Source: Candidatus Dojkabacteria bacterium | Lineage (GTDB): Bacteria > Patescibacteriota > Dojkabacteria > JAHIVN01 | Length of the DNA: 32,784 bases | NCBI GenBank assembly: GCA_016932045.1 | Contig: JAFGDO010000024.1 | Location: 1 to 32,784, forward strand | Direction: 5' to 3' | Part shown: positions 22,883 to 31,716 of the stretch, in pieces | How the letters are laid out: each line of letters starts with the position of its first letter | Position numbering within the stretch: the first letter of the stretch is position 1 | Position numbers and translations under genes: made by a program | The notes under the pieces: model-generated | Databases searched by the model: none | Told to the model about the DNA's origin: nothing | What the model saw: the letters and a program-made list of their open reading frames with translations, nothing else

Positions 22883-24037
22883 TTATATAGGAACATAAGC
22901 AAGAGGATTGACCCATACACCATTCCTTTGAACCCCAAAGTGCAAGTGAGTCCCGGTACATCTTCCAGTACATCCCATATACCCAATCGGTTGCCCCCTT
23001 GTAACCTTCTGACCTTCTCTTACATAGATTGAAGCATGATGAGCATACAAGGTTACAAAGCCATTCCCATGATCTATCATTATCTGCAATCCTCCAGCAC
23101 CATACCATCTCGCCATTGTAACAGTACCACCATCTGCTGCAACAGTAGTACAACCACCCGCTTGTGCTATGTCCACTCCCCCATGCCATGCTGAAAACCA
23201 ATTTGTTATACGACCACAACCACATGGGCGTACAAATGAACCAGTTCCGCCACCTCCGCCACCAGAATAAGTCGGTGGAGGAGATGATGCAGTTACAACA
23301 GGAGGTTTTACAACAGGCTTTGGCTGAGGCATACGTCCATTGGGAACAAGCAACTGTTGCCCTTCCATAAGAACTTTTGACTCCAACCAGTTTATGTCAA
23401 AAATATCCTGCATTGCGGCTTCATACTTTGTTGCTATCGACTCCAGTGAATCTCCCTTTTTGACAGTATGGATCACGCCATTAATAGGGAGTATCTCTAA
23501 TTCCTGACCAACTTTTATATAATCACCAACAATACCATTCGACCACCTTATTGTATCAGTTGAAATACCAAATTTATCTGCAATTGAAGCTAAAGTATCA
23601 CCTTTCTGAACAACGTACTTCTGAACATCAAATCCTCTTGAAAGGGATGAATCGGCAACAATTGCCTGAATAGAAGCACTTTCATCAAGATAGTCAGCGT
23701 CCCCCAACTGTTCCGATGGAAATTCCAAATATTCAAATGCAGACGAGCTAAATAAATTTAGCCGTCCAGCTAAACCCCCAATAGCAATAACGATTGTCAA
23801 TAAGCCTACGGAGAACTGAAAAGCGGATTTATAAAAACTACTTCTTCCCCAGAACATCCTTTTTACTATTCCCCCTTTCGTATCACCAAGAAGCATAATG
23901 ATCCAAATCACAAAAGCCCACATGTAGATGATAAACTGCCTTATCCGAAGGAAAGAATATCTAAGGAAAGAGAATATAAACCCTATGAGATCTCTAGGTA
24001 GGGATTGAGAAGAATCATCCTTTGTACGATTTTTCAT
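22883..24037 (-). CDS. LysM-repeat M23 peptidase (envelope endopeptidase)
   Basis: The protein has N-terminal hydrophobic segments (about residues 37-55 and 73-90). Two LysM peptidoglycan-binding repeats follow at about 139-183 (YVVQKGDTLASIADKFGI) and 186-231 (HTVKKGDSLESIATKYEA). A proline/glycine-rich linker (about 235-265) precedes an M23 domain at about 268-384. The metal-binding residues are visible: the WHGGVDIA site (His, Asp) and the GTHLHFG site (His-x-His), with LYAHHASI between. Such enzymes cut peptide cross-links in peptidoglycan or regulate amidases. All catalytic positions appear intact, so activity is expected. It has its own promoter and a purine-rich stretch (AAGAAAGAAAG) before the ATG. 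Confidence 0.95.
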   Translation of the reverse strand: MKNRTKDDSSQSLPRDLIGFIFSFLRYSFLRIRQFIIYMWAFVIWIIMLLGDTKGGIVKRMFWGRSSFYKSAFQFSVGLLTIVIAIGGLAGRLNLFSSSAFEYLEFPSEQLGDADYLDESASIQAIVADSSLSRGFDVQKYVVQKGDTLASIADKFGISTDTIRWSNGIVGDYIKVGQELEILPINGVIHTVKKGDSLESIATKYEAAMQDIFDINWLESKVLMEGQQLLVPNGRMPQPKPVVKPPVVTASSPPPTYSGGGGGGTGSFVRPCGCGRITNWFSAWHGGVDIAQAGGCTTVAADGGTVTMARWYGAGGLQIMIDHGNGFVTLYAHHASIYVREGQKVTRGQPIGYMGCTGRCTGTHLHFGVQRNGVWVNPLAYVPI

Positions 24038-24099
24038 CTTTCTTTCTTAATCTAAGGTTATTACATGTATCTTCTAACAACTCCTTTTAAGTGCCTCTA

Positions 24100-24127
24100 A
24101 TTATACTACTTGTCATGAATATTTCAA
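24100..24127 (-). promoter_or_regulatory. Promoter of the M23 gene
   Basis: Minus-strand TTGAAA (24122-24127), a 16-base spacer and a perfect TATAAT (24100-24105) lie 63 bases before the ATG. The -35 directly abuts the end of rho. Confidence 0.75.
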
Positions 24128-25390
24128 CTAAATATCTTCATGCAAGGTTGCCAAGAACTCTCTATTATCTTTGGTCTTTTTCATTCTCTCAAGTAATACC
24201 TCAGTTCTTTCATCTTCTTTAAAAGTGTCAATCATTCTCCTAATCCTCCATGATTGCATAAGTACTTCTTGAGAAAGTAGTAGTTCTTCATTTCTTGTCC
24301 AAGATTTTTGTATGTCAATAGCAGGATAGATCCTTTTTTCAGACAGTCTTCGTTCTAAATGAAGTTCCATGTTCCCTGTTCCCTTGAACTCCTCGTATAC
24401 CAAATCATCCATTCTGCTTCCTGTATCGACGAGTGCAGTAGCAACAATTGTCAGACTCCCCCTCTCTTCAAAATTCCTAGCAGCTCCAAAGAAACGCTTT
24501 GGAGGATATAAAGCAACTGGGTCAAACCCTCCAGATAAAGTCCTCCCCGAAGGAGGTGCAGTCATGTTATATGCCCTAGCAAGCCTTGTGATACTATCCA
24601 TAAGGATCATCACATCGCTACCCTGCTCGACCAACCTCTTAGCCCTTTCGAGGGCCATCTCGGCCACACGTGTATGATTCTCAGCAGGTTCGTCAAAGTT
24701 CGCAGCAACGACTTCACCTTCAACTGATCTTTCCATGTCGGTAACTTCCTCAGGCCTTTCTCCAATAAGAACTACCATAAGATGGATGTCCTTATCATTA
24801 GCCCTGACTCCATGAGCAATATCTTTAAGAAGCCAAGTTTTACCAGCTTTCGGTGGAGAAACTATCATTCCTCTCTGTCCTTTACCAATTGGTGCAAGAA
24901 TATCTATCACCCTTGTAGAAAGCATCTCACTTTTTGTTTCCAGTTTTATTTGTTTGTTGGGAAATACAGGGGTTAGTTTTGAAAAAGTTGGTCTTGATAC
25001 TGCCTTCTCAGGATCCAGTCCGTTTACAACTTCAATTTTTAGAAGACTTAAATATTTTTCTCCATCTTTTGGAGGTCTAGCCCTCCCTGATATAAAATCT
25101 CCCGGCCTTAGATTAAATCTCTTAATTTGAGAACTTGAAATGTAAACATCGTTCTCACTTGGAAGCATTTTGAGCGAACGCAGAACGCCATGACTGCCAT
25201 CATTCTTTATCTCAAGTACACCTTCAGCAAAGATATTTCCGCCCTTTTTGGTCTGTTCTTCGAGAATTTTCAAAATTAACTCATCCTTCCTAAGCTCGGC
25301 ATACATCTTAAGCCCTAGTTCTTTTGCAAATTTCCTAAGATCGGCTAAAGTCTTGATATCCAGCTCAGCAATAGTCACTTCTTTTTTCAC
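24128..25390 (-). CDS. rho: Transcription termination factor Rho
   Basis: Rho is a hexameric RNA helicase that ends untranslated transcripts. The 420-residue protein has the N-terminal Rho-N helix region, then the OB-fold RNA-binding domain (GVLEIKNDGSHGVLRS, YISSSQIKRFNLRPGDFISGRARPP). The ATPase domain shows IGKGQRGMIVSPPKAGKT as Walker A, VVLIGERPEEVTDMERSV, ILMDSITRLARAYN as Walker B and the Q-loop GTGNMELHLER. No acidic or disordered insert is present, so it is a minimal Rho. The GTG start is preceded by an AT-rich leader of about 80 bases and a consensus promoter. No autoregulatory structure was seen in that leader. Confidence 0.98.
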   Translation of the reverse strand: MKKEVTIAELDIKTLADLRKFAKELGLKMYAELRKDELILKILEEQTKKGGNIFAEGVLEIKNDGSHGVLRSLKMLPSENDVYISSSQIKRFNLRPGDFISGRARPPKDGEKYLSLLKIEVVNGLDPEKAVSRPTFSKLTPVFPNKQIKLETKSEMLSTRVIDILAPIGKGQRGMIVSPPKAGKTWLLKDIAHGVRANDKDIHLMVVLIGERPEEVTDMERSVEGEVVAANFDEPAENHTRVAEMALERAKRLVEQGSDVMILMDSITRLARAYNMTAPPSGRTLSGGFDPVALYPPKRFFGAARNFEERGSLTIVATALVDTGSRMDDLVYEEFKGTGNMELHLERRLSEKRIYPAIDIQKSWTRNEELLLSQEVLMQSWRIRRMIDTFKEDERTEVLLERMKKTKDNREFLATLHEDI

Positions 25391-25477
25391 GTAGATATAA
25401 TAAAAATTTAAGATAATTACATGGAAATTATTAAATTTGAATTTGCTCGAAAATCAGAAATTGAGGTGTATATAAGC

Positions 25478-25506
25478 AGTATAAGTTACAAATAATCTTT
25501 TGTCAA
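25478..25506 (-). promoter_or_regulatory. rho promoter
   Basis: Minus-strand TTGACA (25501-25506, consensus), a 17-base spacer and TATACT (25478-25483) lie 88 bases before the GTG start. This separates rho from the structured element upstream. Confidence 0.85.
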
Positions 25507-25699
25507 ATCCAAAATTTCAAATCCTAAATAACAAATAAGCTCCAATATTCAATTCAGTTAATTCTAAAATACTTAAATCTGTTTTGAGAATTTTAATTGA
25601 GATGTGGTTTTTATTTGCTATTCACGACTTGAAAATTCTTATTCAACAATCAGTTATACTATTTCTATCATAGGAAATCAAAAAAAGTGACTATTGAAT

Positions 25700-25890
25700 A
25701 GAAACGGGATCGGCACTGCCCCAACCGACCCCGATAGAAATTTTTCCGTAAAAAAACTTTTATCGAAGTCGCTGCCTATGCCATGTAATAAAAAGAACGA
25801 TTATCACTAATACCGAGAGTCCAGTAGGTTGTACGCGAACCAGACTCTGGGCATTAGTGACAATTATATTAGTCTAATTATAAAACGAGC
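25700..25890 (-). ncRNA. Candidate structured small RNA of unknown family
   Basis: Downstream of a near-consensus promoter the minus strand holds three helices, more GC-rich than the flanks. The first is TCACTAAT/ATTAGTGA (25853-25860 with 25804-25811), continued by CCCAGAGTC/GACTCTCGG with one mismatch and GGTT/AACC. The second is a 14-base-pair arm with one wobble and one mismatch (25732-25745 with 25752-25765). The third is CGGGGTCGG/CCGATCCCG (25725-25733 with 25705-25713) followed by TTTCTATT, a possible terminator. The second and third overlap by two bases. No ORF is present and rho has its own promoter downstream. Length (about 190) would suit 6S RNA, but end-to-end pairing was not found, nor SRP, tmRNA or RNase P signatures. 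Confidence 0.5.
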
Positions 25891-25903
25891 TAAATATAAC
25901 ATT

Positions 25904-25933
25904 ATTATACCCTATAACATTTTATATTGTCAA
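25904..25933 (-). promoter_or_regulatory. Near-consensus promoter of the candidate small RNA
   Basis: Minus-strand TTGACA (25928-25933) and TATAAT (25904-25909) are both perfect hexamers, separated by 18 bases. No coding gene begins within 500 bases downstream, so the product is probably the structured RNA. Confidence 0.75.
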
Positions 25934-25939
25934 GAACCT

Positions 25940-26207
25940 ACCATCCCATAGTATCTCTTGTTTTGGGGCTTTATCACAGCCTTTTTACAAAATCAAAGTA
26001 CAAGTTAAACCTTACGGGATAGGGCCACACCTCCCCAATCACCTCGTCTCGGGGACCACATCCAAAACAATACTCAAAAGCCCATTCAGACCAGTTTTAA
26101 AGCCTCGCTGAATCAATTTCATCTTCCGGTATTCTAAAAGTAGGTAACATCAAGATTTTAAAAATATCGACATTTTCATAGGAGAAGAAAGAATTACTCT
26201 CACTGAC
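25940..26207. other. Unexplained GC-richer spacer between radA and the small-RNA promoter
   Basis: Minus strand after the radA stop: ATTCAG/CTGAAT encloses an 18-base loop at about 26083-26113, and CCCC/GGGG arms lie within about 26030-26055. A 27-codon ORF starting MKLIQRGFKTGL ends in TGA near 26050, and a -1 frame continues without a stop for about 30 codons (ending FDFVKRL). The base composition differs from neighbouring spacers. It could be a second RNA, a decayed gene or a repeat copy; nothing was recognised. Confidence 0.35.
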
Positions 26208-27536
26208 TCAAAGTATTTCCTGCAACTCTTTAACTGAACTCACTCTTAATGCCTTTTTCACCCCATAAACGCTTGAAGAGGCCTCTTTAGGTAGTATAAT
26301 ACCCTGCTTGTATCCTAGCCTCCCCAACGCTTTTACCTTATCCTCAAGAAGCCCGGGAGAGTGAATTTGCCCTGTCAGGCTTACCTCACCTACGCAAACG
26401 CGTCCTGGATCTACTTCTCTGTCAAAATACGTCGATAACAACGCAAAACAGATACTTAAATCCAAAGACGAATCATCTACTTTCAGACCATTTGCGATAT
26501 TTACATAAACATCCTTATCTAGGAAGTTTGCTTTAGTATATTTGGTCAGCAAAGCACAAAGCATTTGTACTTTTGACTTTCGAATGCCACTTACAATTCT
26601 CTGAGGAACACTAAAAGTGGCCCTTGTTGTCAATGCCTGCACCTCAATAAGTATTGCTCTCCTACCTTCAAATATAATCCCCTTACAAACACCAACCCTA
26701 GGATCCTTTGATGCGATAAACATCTCTGCAGGATTGCTTGCATCAACAAAACCGGTTCTTGTAAAATTGAAAACACCTATTTCCTGAGTCGAACCAAATC
26801 TATTCTTCACCGCTCTTATAAACCTGACTCTATTAGAGTTATCACTGTCAATATAAAAAACTACATCAACCAAGTGTTCAATCATCTTTGGTCCTGCAAG
26901 TTCTTTTGACTTCGTCACATGTCCAACTAAAAAGAATGTTGCTCCAGTCTTTTTAGCAAAGTTTACTATCCTCGTTGTACATTCCTTCACCTGTCCTACC
27001 CCGCCTGGTAATCCCTTTAAATGATTTGTTTTTACAGTCTGAATCGAATCTAGTATTACCAAACCATATTTATCTTCTTTGAGAGTAGCAATTATAGAAT
27101 CAATATCTTCTCCACAAATGACATCTAATTTCTTTTTCACTCCTAATCTCTTGGCATGGATAGTTATTTGTTCCTGAGACTCTTCTGCACTTACATATGC
27201 ACATTTATATCTTAAAGAATTAATATTACTCACTAGTTGAAGTAACAGCGTTGTTTTCCCTATCCCCGGTTCACCTCCTAATAGTATCACTTCCCCTTTC
27301 ACTAAGCCTCCTCCAAGAACTCGGTCTAATTCTTGCAGTTTTGTACTAATTCTTCTTTCTACCCCGCGTCTAGCTGACGGGATTTTTACCACTTTCAGCC
27401 TAGTAATAGTTTTGCCCTCTGCTTCATCCCCCTTCTCTACCTTTTTTAAACTCTCCCAGGTACCACAGCGAATACACCTTCCCATCCACTTTGGAGTTTC
27501 AAATCCGCATTCAATACATGCGTATAATTCTTTCAT
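26208..27536 (-). CDS. radA: DNA repair protein RadA (Sms)
   Basis: RadA is a RecA-related helicase that extends recombination branches and aids transformation. The 442-residue protein shows the N-terminal zinc finger CIECG..CIRCG (about 7-24), Walker A GGEPGIGKTTLLLQ (about 81-94), Walker B LVILDSIQTV and the RadA-specific KNRFG (about 246-250). The C-terminal Lon-like domain ends with VCVGEVSLTGQI and GVKKAL. The gene lies 80 bases downstream of clpC on the same strand, a common partner order in Gram-positive bacteria. A Shine-Dalgarno-like GGAG precedes the ATG by 12 bases. The presence of comEA and comEC in the window fits a role in natural transformation. Confidence 0.97.
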   Translation of the reverse strand: MKELYACIECGFETPKWMGRCIRCGTWESLKKVEKGDEAEGKTITRLKVVKIPSARRGVERRISTKLQELDRVLGGGLVKGEVILLGGEPGIGKTTLLLQLVSNINSLRYKCAYVSAEESQEQITIHAKRLGVKKKLDVICGEDIDSIIATLKEDKYGLVILDSIQTVKTNHLKGLPGGVGQVKECTTRIVNFAKKTGATFFLVGHVTKSKELAGPKMIEHLVDVVFYIDSDNSNRVRFIRAVKNRFGSTQEIGVFNFTRTGFVDASNPAEMFIASKDPRVGVCKGIIFEGRRAILIEVQALTTRATFSVPQRIVSGIRKSKVQMLCALLTKYTKANFLDKDVYVNIANGLKVDDSSLDLSICFALLSTYFDREVDPGRVCVGEVSLTGQIHSPGLLEDKVKALGRLGYKQGIILPKEASSSVYGVKKALRVSSVKELQEIL

Positions 27537-27616
27537 AGCAATGAGGTTCTCCTATACTCTGAAGGTTAAATTAAACACCTGAAATAAAAAGCATACATTC
27601 AACAATATATCTACTT

Positions 27617-30070
27617 TTAATCGTCGTATGGAGTGAATTGAATCTTGCCTTTATCACTCTTCACTAATACTTTCTTAACAGGTTTTTTGCTCTCGAGAAT
27701 CAAATCAGAAAGTTGATTTTCGATCAGTTCTTGGATCTTTCTTCTTAAATTCCTCGCTCCATACTCGTCACTAAAACCATCCTTAGCTATTCTTTTTATT
27801 ACTGATTCTTCTACCTTTACCCCTACCCCTTGATCTTCTAGACGTTCGCTTACTTCTTTAAGCAAAAGTTTAGTAATTTTTTGTGCATCATTTTCGTCTA
27901 GTCCCCTAAAGATAACAACATCATCAATTCTGTTTATAAATTCCGGTCTTAAAGCCCTCTTTAACTTCTCAGTTAATCTCTCCCTCATTCTCTCATAGGC
28001 TTCGTCCTTTTCTTTTTCCTCACTCTGCACTTTAAACCCGAGAACCTTGTCTCTACCTATATCTTCGGCCCCAATATTCGAAGTAAGAATAATAATTGTA
28101 TTCTTGAAATTTACCTTCCTTCCTCTACTATCCGTAATTTGGCCTTCTTCGAGTATTTGTAAAAGAATATTGAGAAGATCGGGATGCGCTTTTTCAATCT
28201 CATCAAATAAAACTACACTGTATGGGCGTTTCCGTATATCTTCAGTTAGCTGTCCTCCTTCTTGAAAACCCACATATCCCGGCGGAGCACCAATAATCTT
28301 AGCTACACTATGCTGTTCCATATATTCACTCATATCGACTTGAATTAAAGCCTTCTCACTCCCCAGAAATTCATGTGCAACCACCCTCGCCATCTCTGTT
28401 TTACCTACACCAGTGGGACCAAGAAACAAAAAAGAAGCAAGTGGTCTTCTCTCGTCAGAAATACCTAATCTCGATCTTTTTAATGTTGCTGTAACACGTT
28501 TTACAGCCTCGCTCTGTCCTATTATTCTTTTAGCCACCCTCCTTGTGAGACCTCTTAGCGCTCTTCTTTCGCCGATTGACAACGTGGTCACAGGGATATT
28601 CGTCCACTCGCTTACGACTTTTTTTACATCCTCACTTGTCACATTAAATTCACCTTGTTGTATACGTCTCTTTTGCTTATCTGACACAATCTGTATGTCA
28701 TCCTCTAATAATTTCTCTTCTTTTCGGAAATCCAGTGCTTTATCAAACATATGTTCTTTTAGAGCTTTTTTCTTTTTTGTTTCTAGTGTAACCAATTTCT
28801 GCTTTATTTTATTATACCCTGCATAATCTGCTTCCTGTCTTAACTTTTCTGCTGCTGCAGCTTCATCCAAAACGTCAATTGCTTTATCGGGTAAAAAACG
28901 ATCTGAAATATACCTATCTGACAACTTTATAGAAGCAGCAATAGCTTCATCTGAAATTCTTACGCCATGATACTCCTCCAAGCGCCCTCGAATGCCTTTT
29001 AAGATCTTTGCAGCATCATCAACGGTAATCTCATCAACGTACACAGGCTGAAACCGTCTTGAAAGAGCGGCATCTTCTTCAAAATACTGCCTGTATTCCG
29101 ATGTTGTTGTTGCTCCAATAACCCGAATACTTCCATCTGTCAGCCGAGGCTTAAGTATATTTGCTATATCCATAGTTCGGTCAGGACCAGCTGCACCTGC
29201 ACCAACTATCATATGTATCTCATCAATAAAAAGCACTTTGTTTGGCGATGAAGCAACCTCTGAGACCAAAACTAGAAGTCGCTGTTCGACATCTCCTCTT
29301 ACCTTACTGCCTGCTATAATGGAAGCTATATCAATCTGATAAATCTCGAGATTCTTCATTGATTCCGGCACATCACCCCTTGTAATTCTTTGTACAAGCC
29401 CTTCTACAACTGCTGTCTTCCCAACACCTGCTTCACCTACTAGAATTGGATTATTTTTCGTATGTCTGGCAAGAATTCTGATAAGTCTATCTGTCTCCTT
29501 GGTCCTGCCGATAATTGGCATCAATTTGCCCTTCTTTGCAAGCAAGTTTAGATTCCTACCAAAATAGTTGATAGCCTCACCTTCACCCTTTTCCGATGGA
29601 GACTCCTTAACAAAGACACCGGGAGCGTATGTACCATAAGCTAAGAGTTTCCTTTTCATTGATTTAAAATCAAGTCCTGCTATCTCCAGTTCCTTTACAA
29701 AATCTCGATTCTTGTTCTTTAGGATTGCAAGAAGTATATGCTCCGTACCAACGTATACGTGTCCTAGCTCATGAGACAATAAAAACGCCGACTTTACAAT
29801 CTCTTTTACCTCATCAGAGATAGTAATTTCTGCAACTTTATCCTTTGAAGGAGGAATTCTGTCCTTTATGCTCTTTACCGTTTTAGATAGATCTATTCCC
29901 AAGGACCTCAAAAATCTTGCTGCTAGCCCTTTATCTAGAGATAAAAGAGCTATAAATACATGCTCAACCATGACCTCAGAAGCCCGTGTCTCCCTAGCCA
30001 AATTAAAAGAATTAGCTAATACTTCTTTCGCATTTTCCGTCAATTTTTCTAACTTTGTCTCCCTGCTCAT
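27617..30070 (-). CDS. clpC: ATP-dependent Clp protease ATP-binding subunit ClpC
   Basis: ClpC unfolds proteins for ClpP. From the preferred ATG at 30070 it has about 817 residues. Two Clp-N repeats (about 5-145) are followed by AAA domain 1 with GEAGVGKT and LFIDEIHMIVGAG. A UVR-type coiled segment (KALKEHMFDKALDFRKEEKLLEDD) distinguishes ClpC from ClpB. AAA domain 2 shows GPTGVGKTEMAR and VVLFDEIEKAHPD. The LGF tripeptide in DKVLGFKV is at the expected ClpP-docking loop. A GTG at 30112 would add 14 residues, but a TATAAT at 30114-30119 places the likely transcription start downstream of it. ClpP is not in the window. The gene is between rpsA and radA. Confidence 0.95.
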   Translation of the reverse strand: MSRETKLEKLTENAKEVLANSFNLARETRASEVMVEHVFIALLSLDKGLAARFLRSLGIDLSKTVKSIKDRIPPSKDKVAEITISDEVKEIVKSAFLLSHELGHVYVGTEHILLAILKNKNRDFVKELEIAGLDFKSMKRKLLAYGTYAPGVFVKESPSEKGEGEAINYFGRNLNLLAKKGKLMPIIGRTKETDRLIRILARHTKNNPILVGEAGVGKTAVVEGLVQRITRGDVPESMKNLEIYQIDIASIIAGSKVRGDVEQRLLVLVSEVASSPNKVLFIDEIHMIVGAGAAGPDRTMDIANILKPRLTDGSIRVIGATTTSEYRQYFEEDAALSRRFQPVYVDEITVDDAAKILKGIRGRLEEYHGVRISDEAIAASIKLSDRYISDRFLPDKAIDVLDEAAAAEKLRQEADYAGYNKIKQKLVTLETKKKKALKEHMFDKALDFRKEEKLLEDDIQIVSDKQKRRIQQGEFNVTSEDVKKVVSEWTNIPVTTLSIGERRALRGLTRRVAKRIIGQSEAVKRVTATLKRSRLGISDERRPLASFLFLGPTGVGKTEMARVVAHEFLGSEKALIQVDMSEYMEQHSVAKIIGAPPGYVGFQEGGQLTEDIRKRPYSVVLFDEIEKAHPDLLNILLQILEEGQITDSRGRKVNFKNTIIILTSNIGAEDIGRDKVLGFKVQSEEKEKDEAYERMRERLTEKLKRALRPEFINRIDDVVIFRGLDENDAQKITKLLLKEVSERLEDQGVGVKVEESVIKRIAKDGFSDEYGARNLRRKIQELIENQLSDLILESKKPVKKVLVKSDKGKIQFTPYDD

Positions 30071-30113
30071 AATTAATTCTATCAAAAATATGGGTATACT
30101 GCGAAACCACACA

Positions 30114-30119
30114 ATTATA
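30114..30119 (-). promoter_or_regulatory. clpC -10 element
   Basis: A perfect minus-strand TATAAT lies 44 bases before the preferred ATG; the -35 region (TAAAGT) is weak. It argues for the ATG at 30070 as the true start. Confidence 0.45.
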
Positions 30120-30267
30120 TGCCTCTCTATTACAGCCTACTTTATATTACCACACAAAATCTATATGTAAATACCAAACGATACTTCTCAAGTATTTATA
30201 TTGAAATAAAAAAACATATTAGAATTCATTGTGAAGTCAACATTTTTATGGTATTACGAGGAAAAAA

Positions 30268-31467
30268 CTACACTGCACCCTCAAGACTTCTCAACTCTTC
30301 GGCACTCTCTTCCTTTAACACCTTTTTACCGTCCTTTTTCTTTGCAACCCTCTTTAGGCTTAAGCCGAGATGTCTCTCACTTTTCGAAATAGATATAATC
30401 TCTAGATCATATACCTTATCAATCTCTACAAACTTACCTGGATCAGTAACTAATCCATCAGATAATTCTGAAATATGTATTAAACCATTAACTTCGTCAT
30501 CTATTCTAACAAATGCTCCATAAGCGACAATCTTTGTAATTTTCCCCTTCACAATCTGTCCGACTTTATACTTCTTTATTATATTATTCCAAGGATCTGG
30601 CTGAAGCTGTTTTATACTATATGCTATACGGCGACCATCATCTTCAATACCGATAATTTTAACCTTAACTTCATCTCCAACTTTATAAAAATCTGCAGGA
30701 TTATCAACTTTGTCCCATGAAATTTCAGAAAGGTGAACAAGACCTTCGAGACCCTTGGCATTTACAAATAAACCAAAGGGAGCGATCCCTGTCACCTCAC
30801 CATCCAAAACATCTCCTACCTGGCATTGCTTCAATGTTTCCTCACGACTTTCAAGACCCATCTCGGCATCTACAAGTTTTTCTGAGAGGATCACCCTGTT
30901 TTTCTTTTTATTAATCTCAATGACCTTAGCTTCAATCTTTTCATTAATAAGACCGGCTAACTTCTTTTGCAATTCCCTTGCAGCCTGTTTCTTATCGTCA
31001 AAACCGCTTAATGGATATATTCTGCTATTTGATAATTGTGAAGTTGGTATAAATCCTCTGAAATTCTCATCTATCTCCTCAATAGTTACAATCACACCTC
31101 CATTATTTGCCTCGATGACTTTTACATCTAGTGTCTCACCATCATCAATAGCCTTATCAAGCCGTTCCCATTTCCGTGCTTCTCCAGTCTTCCGTATAGA
31201 TAATTCCATTTGTCCCTTGTCATTCTCGGGATTAGAAACATACACTAGAAGCTCCTCTCCTATTGCTAATTTCTCCCTCTTTCCGTTTAGACTTAACTCT
31301 CTTCCACTGATAACACCTTCCGCCCTTCCGCCAACATTGACTAGTACTTCTCCTTCTTTGACCCTTACAACACTTCCCTTTGTTACATCACCTTTTTCAA
31401 AAACTTTTGGAAAAGTTTTTAGTGCTTCTAAATAATCTTCAATTGTATCTTGAATTGATGAACTCAT
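30268..31467 (-). CDS. rpsA: 30S ribosomal protein S1 (four S1 domains)
   Basis: S1 binds mRNA on the small subunit and helps initiation. The 399-residue protein has four S1 OB-fold repeats at about 25-100, 108-195, 210-285 and 295-370. Typical signatures are GVISGRELS, the third-repeat PFGLFVNAKGLEGLVHLSEISWDKV and the fourth-repeat AYGAFVRIDDEVNGLIHISELSD. This is the four-domain form common in Gram-positive-type and reduced genomes, shorter than the six-domain E. coli protein. The Shine-Dalgarno sequence AGGAGGG (31478-31484) is the strongest in the window. The start is 51 bases after the 5S gene with no terminator between, so read-through from the rRNA operon is possible. Confidence 0.92.
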   Translation of the reverse strand: MSSSIQDTIEDYLEALKTFPKVFEKGDVTKGSVVRVKEGEVLVNVGGRAEGVISGRELSLNGKREKLAIGEELLVYVSNPENDKGQMELSIRKTGEARKWERLDKAIDDGETLDVKVIEANNGGVIVTIEEIDENFRGFIPTSQLSNSRIYPLSGFDDKKQAARELQKKLAGLINEKIEAKVIEINKKKNRVILSEKLVDAEMGLESREETLKQCQVGDVLDGEVTGIAPFGLFVNAKGLEGLVHLSEISWDKVDNPADFYKVGDEVKVKIIGIEDDGRRIAYSIKQLQPDPWNNIIKKYKVGQIVKGKITKIVAYGAFVRIDDEVNGLIHISELSDGLVTDPGKFVEIDKVYDLEIISISKSERHLGLSLKRVAKKKDGKKVLKEESAEELRSLEGAV

Positions 31468-31477
31468 TTAAATTAAA

Positions 31478-31484
31478 CCCTCCT
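31478..31484 (-). promoter_or_regulatory. Strong ribosome binding site of rpsA
   Basis: Minus-strand AGGAGGG, ten bases before the ATG. Most other starts in this window lack such a site, so S1 mRNA stands out. Confidence 0.85.
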
Positions 31485-31518
31485 TTTTGTTATTTTTGCA
31501 TCTGTTTATTCAATAAAT

Positions 31519-31634
31519 CTTGGCAATGACCTATCTTCCAAACCCGTTGCCGGGAAAGTATTTTCGGCGCTATAGTGTTTTACTTCTCTATTCGAAATGG
31601 GAAGAGGTAGTTCCACTATGCTACAATCACCAAG
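31519..31634 (-). rRNA. rrf: 5S ribosomal RNA
   Basis: The minus-strand ends CTTGGTGAT and ATTGCCAAG pair as helix I. The interior includes the family-like CCTCTTCCCATTTCGAA and the GGTAG..CC-type loop E segment. The 116-base length and the position after 23S agree. Confidence 0.93.
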
Positions 31635-31716
31635 CAACAAACCGGAAATCCTACAATCAACAATATTAATGACTGTACTTCCGACCTATTGTCTGATGAT
31701 TTTTAATGATCAAGAC

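Noticed and set aside
22878-23225. 115-residue minus-strand frame rich in Trp, Cys and Ser
   Set aside because: It is an alternative frame inside the M23 gene; its composition results from the glycine-rich linker read out of frame.
25700-25890. SRP RNA, tmRNA or RNase P RNA identity for the structured RNA
   Set aside because: The SRP GGAA-type tip region, tmRNA tag and alanine acceptor, and the RNase P conserved core were not found on either strand.
30755-31435. 226-residue open frame on the + strand opposite rpsA
   Set aside because: It is a shadow of rpsA, with Ser/Pro/Phe-rich low-complexity content, no start signal and no family features.
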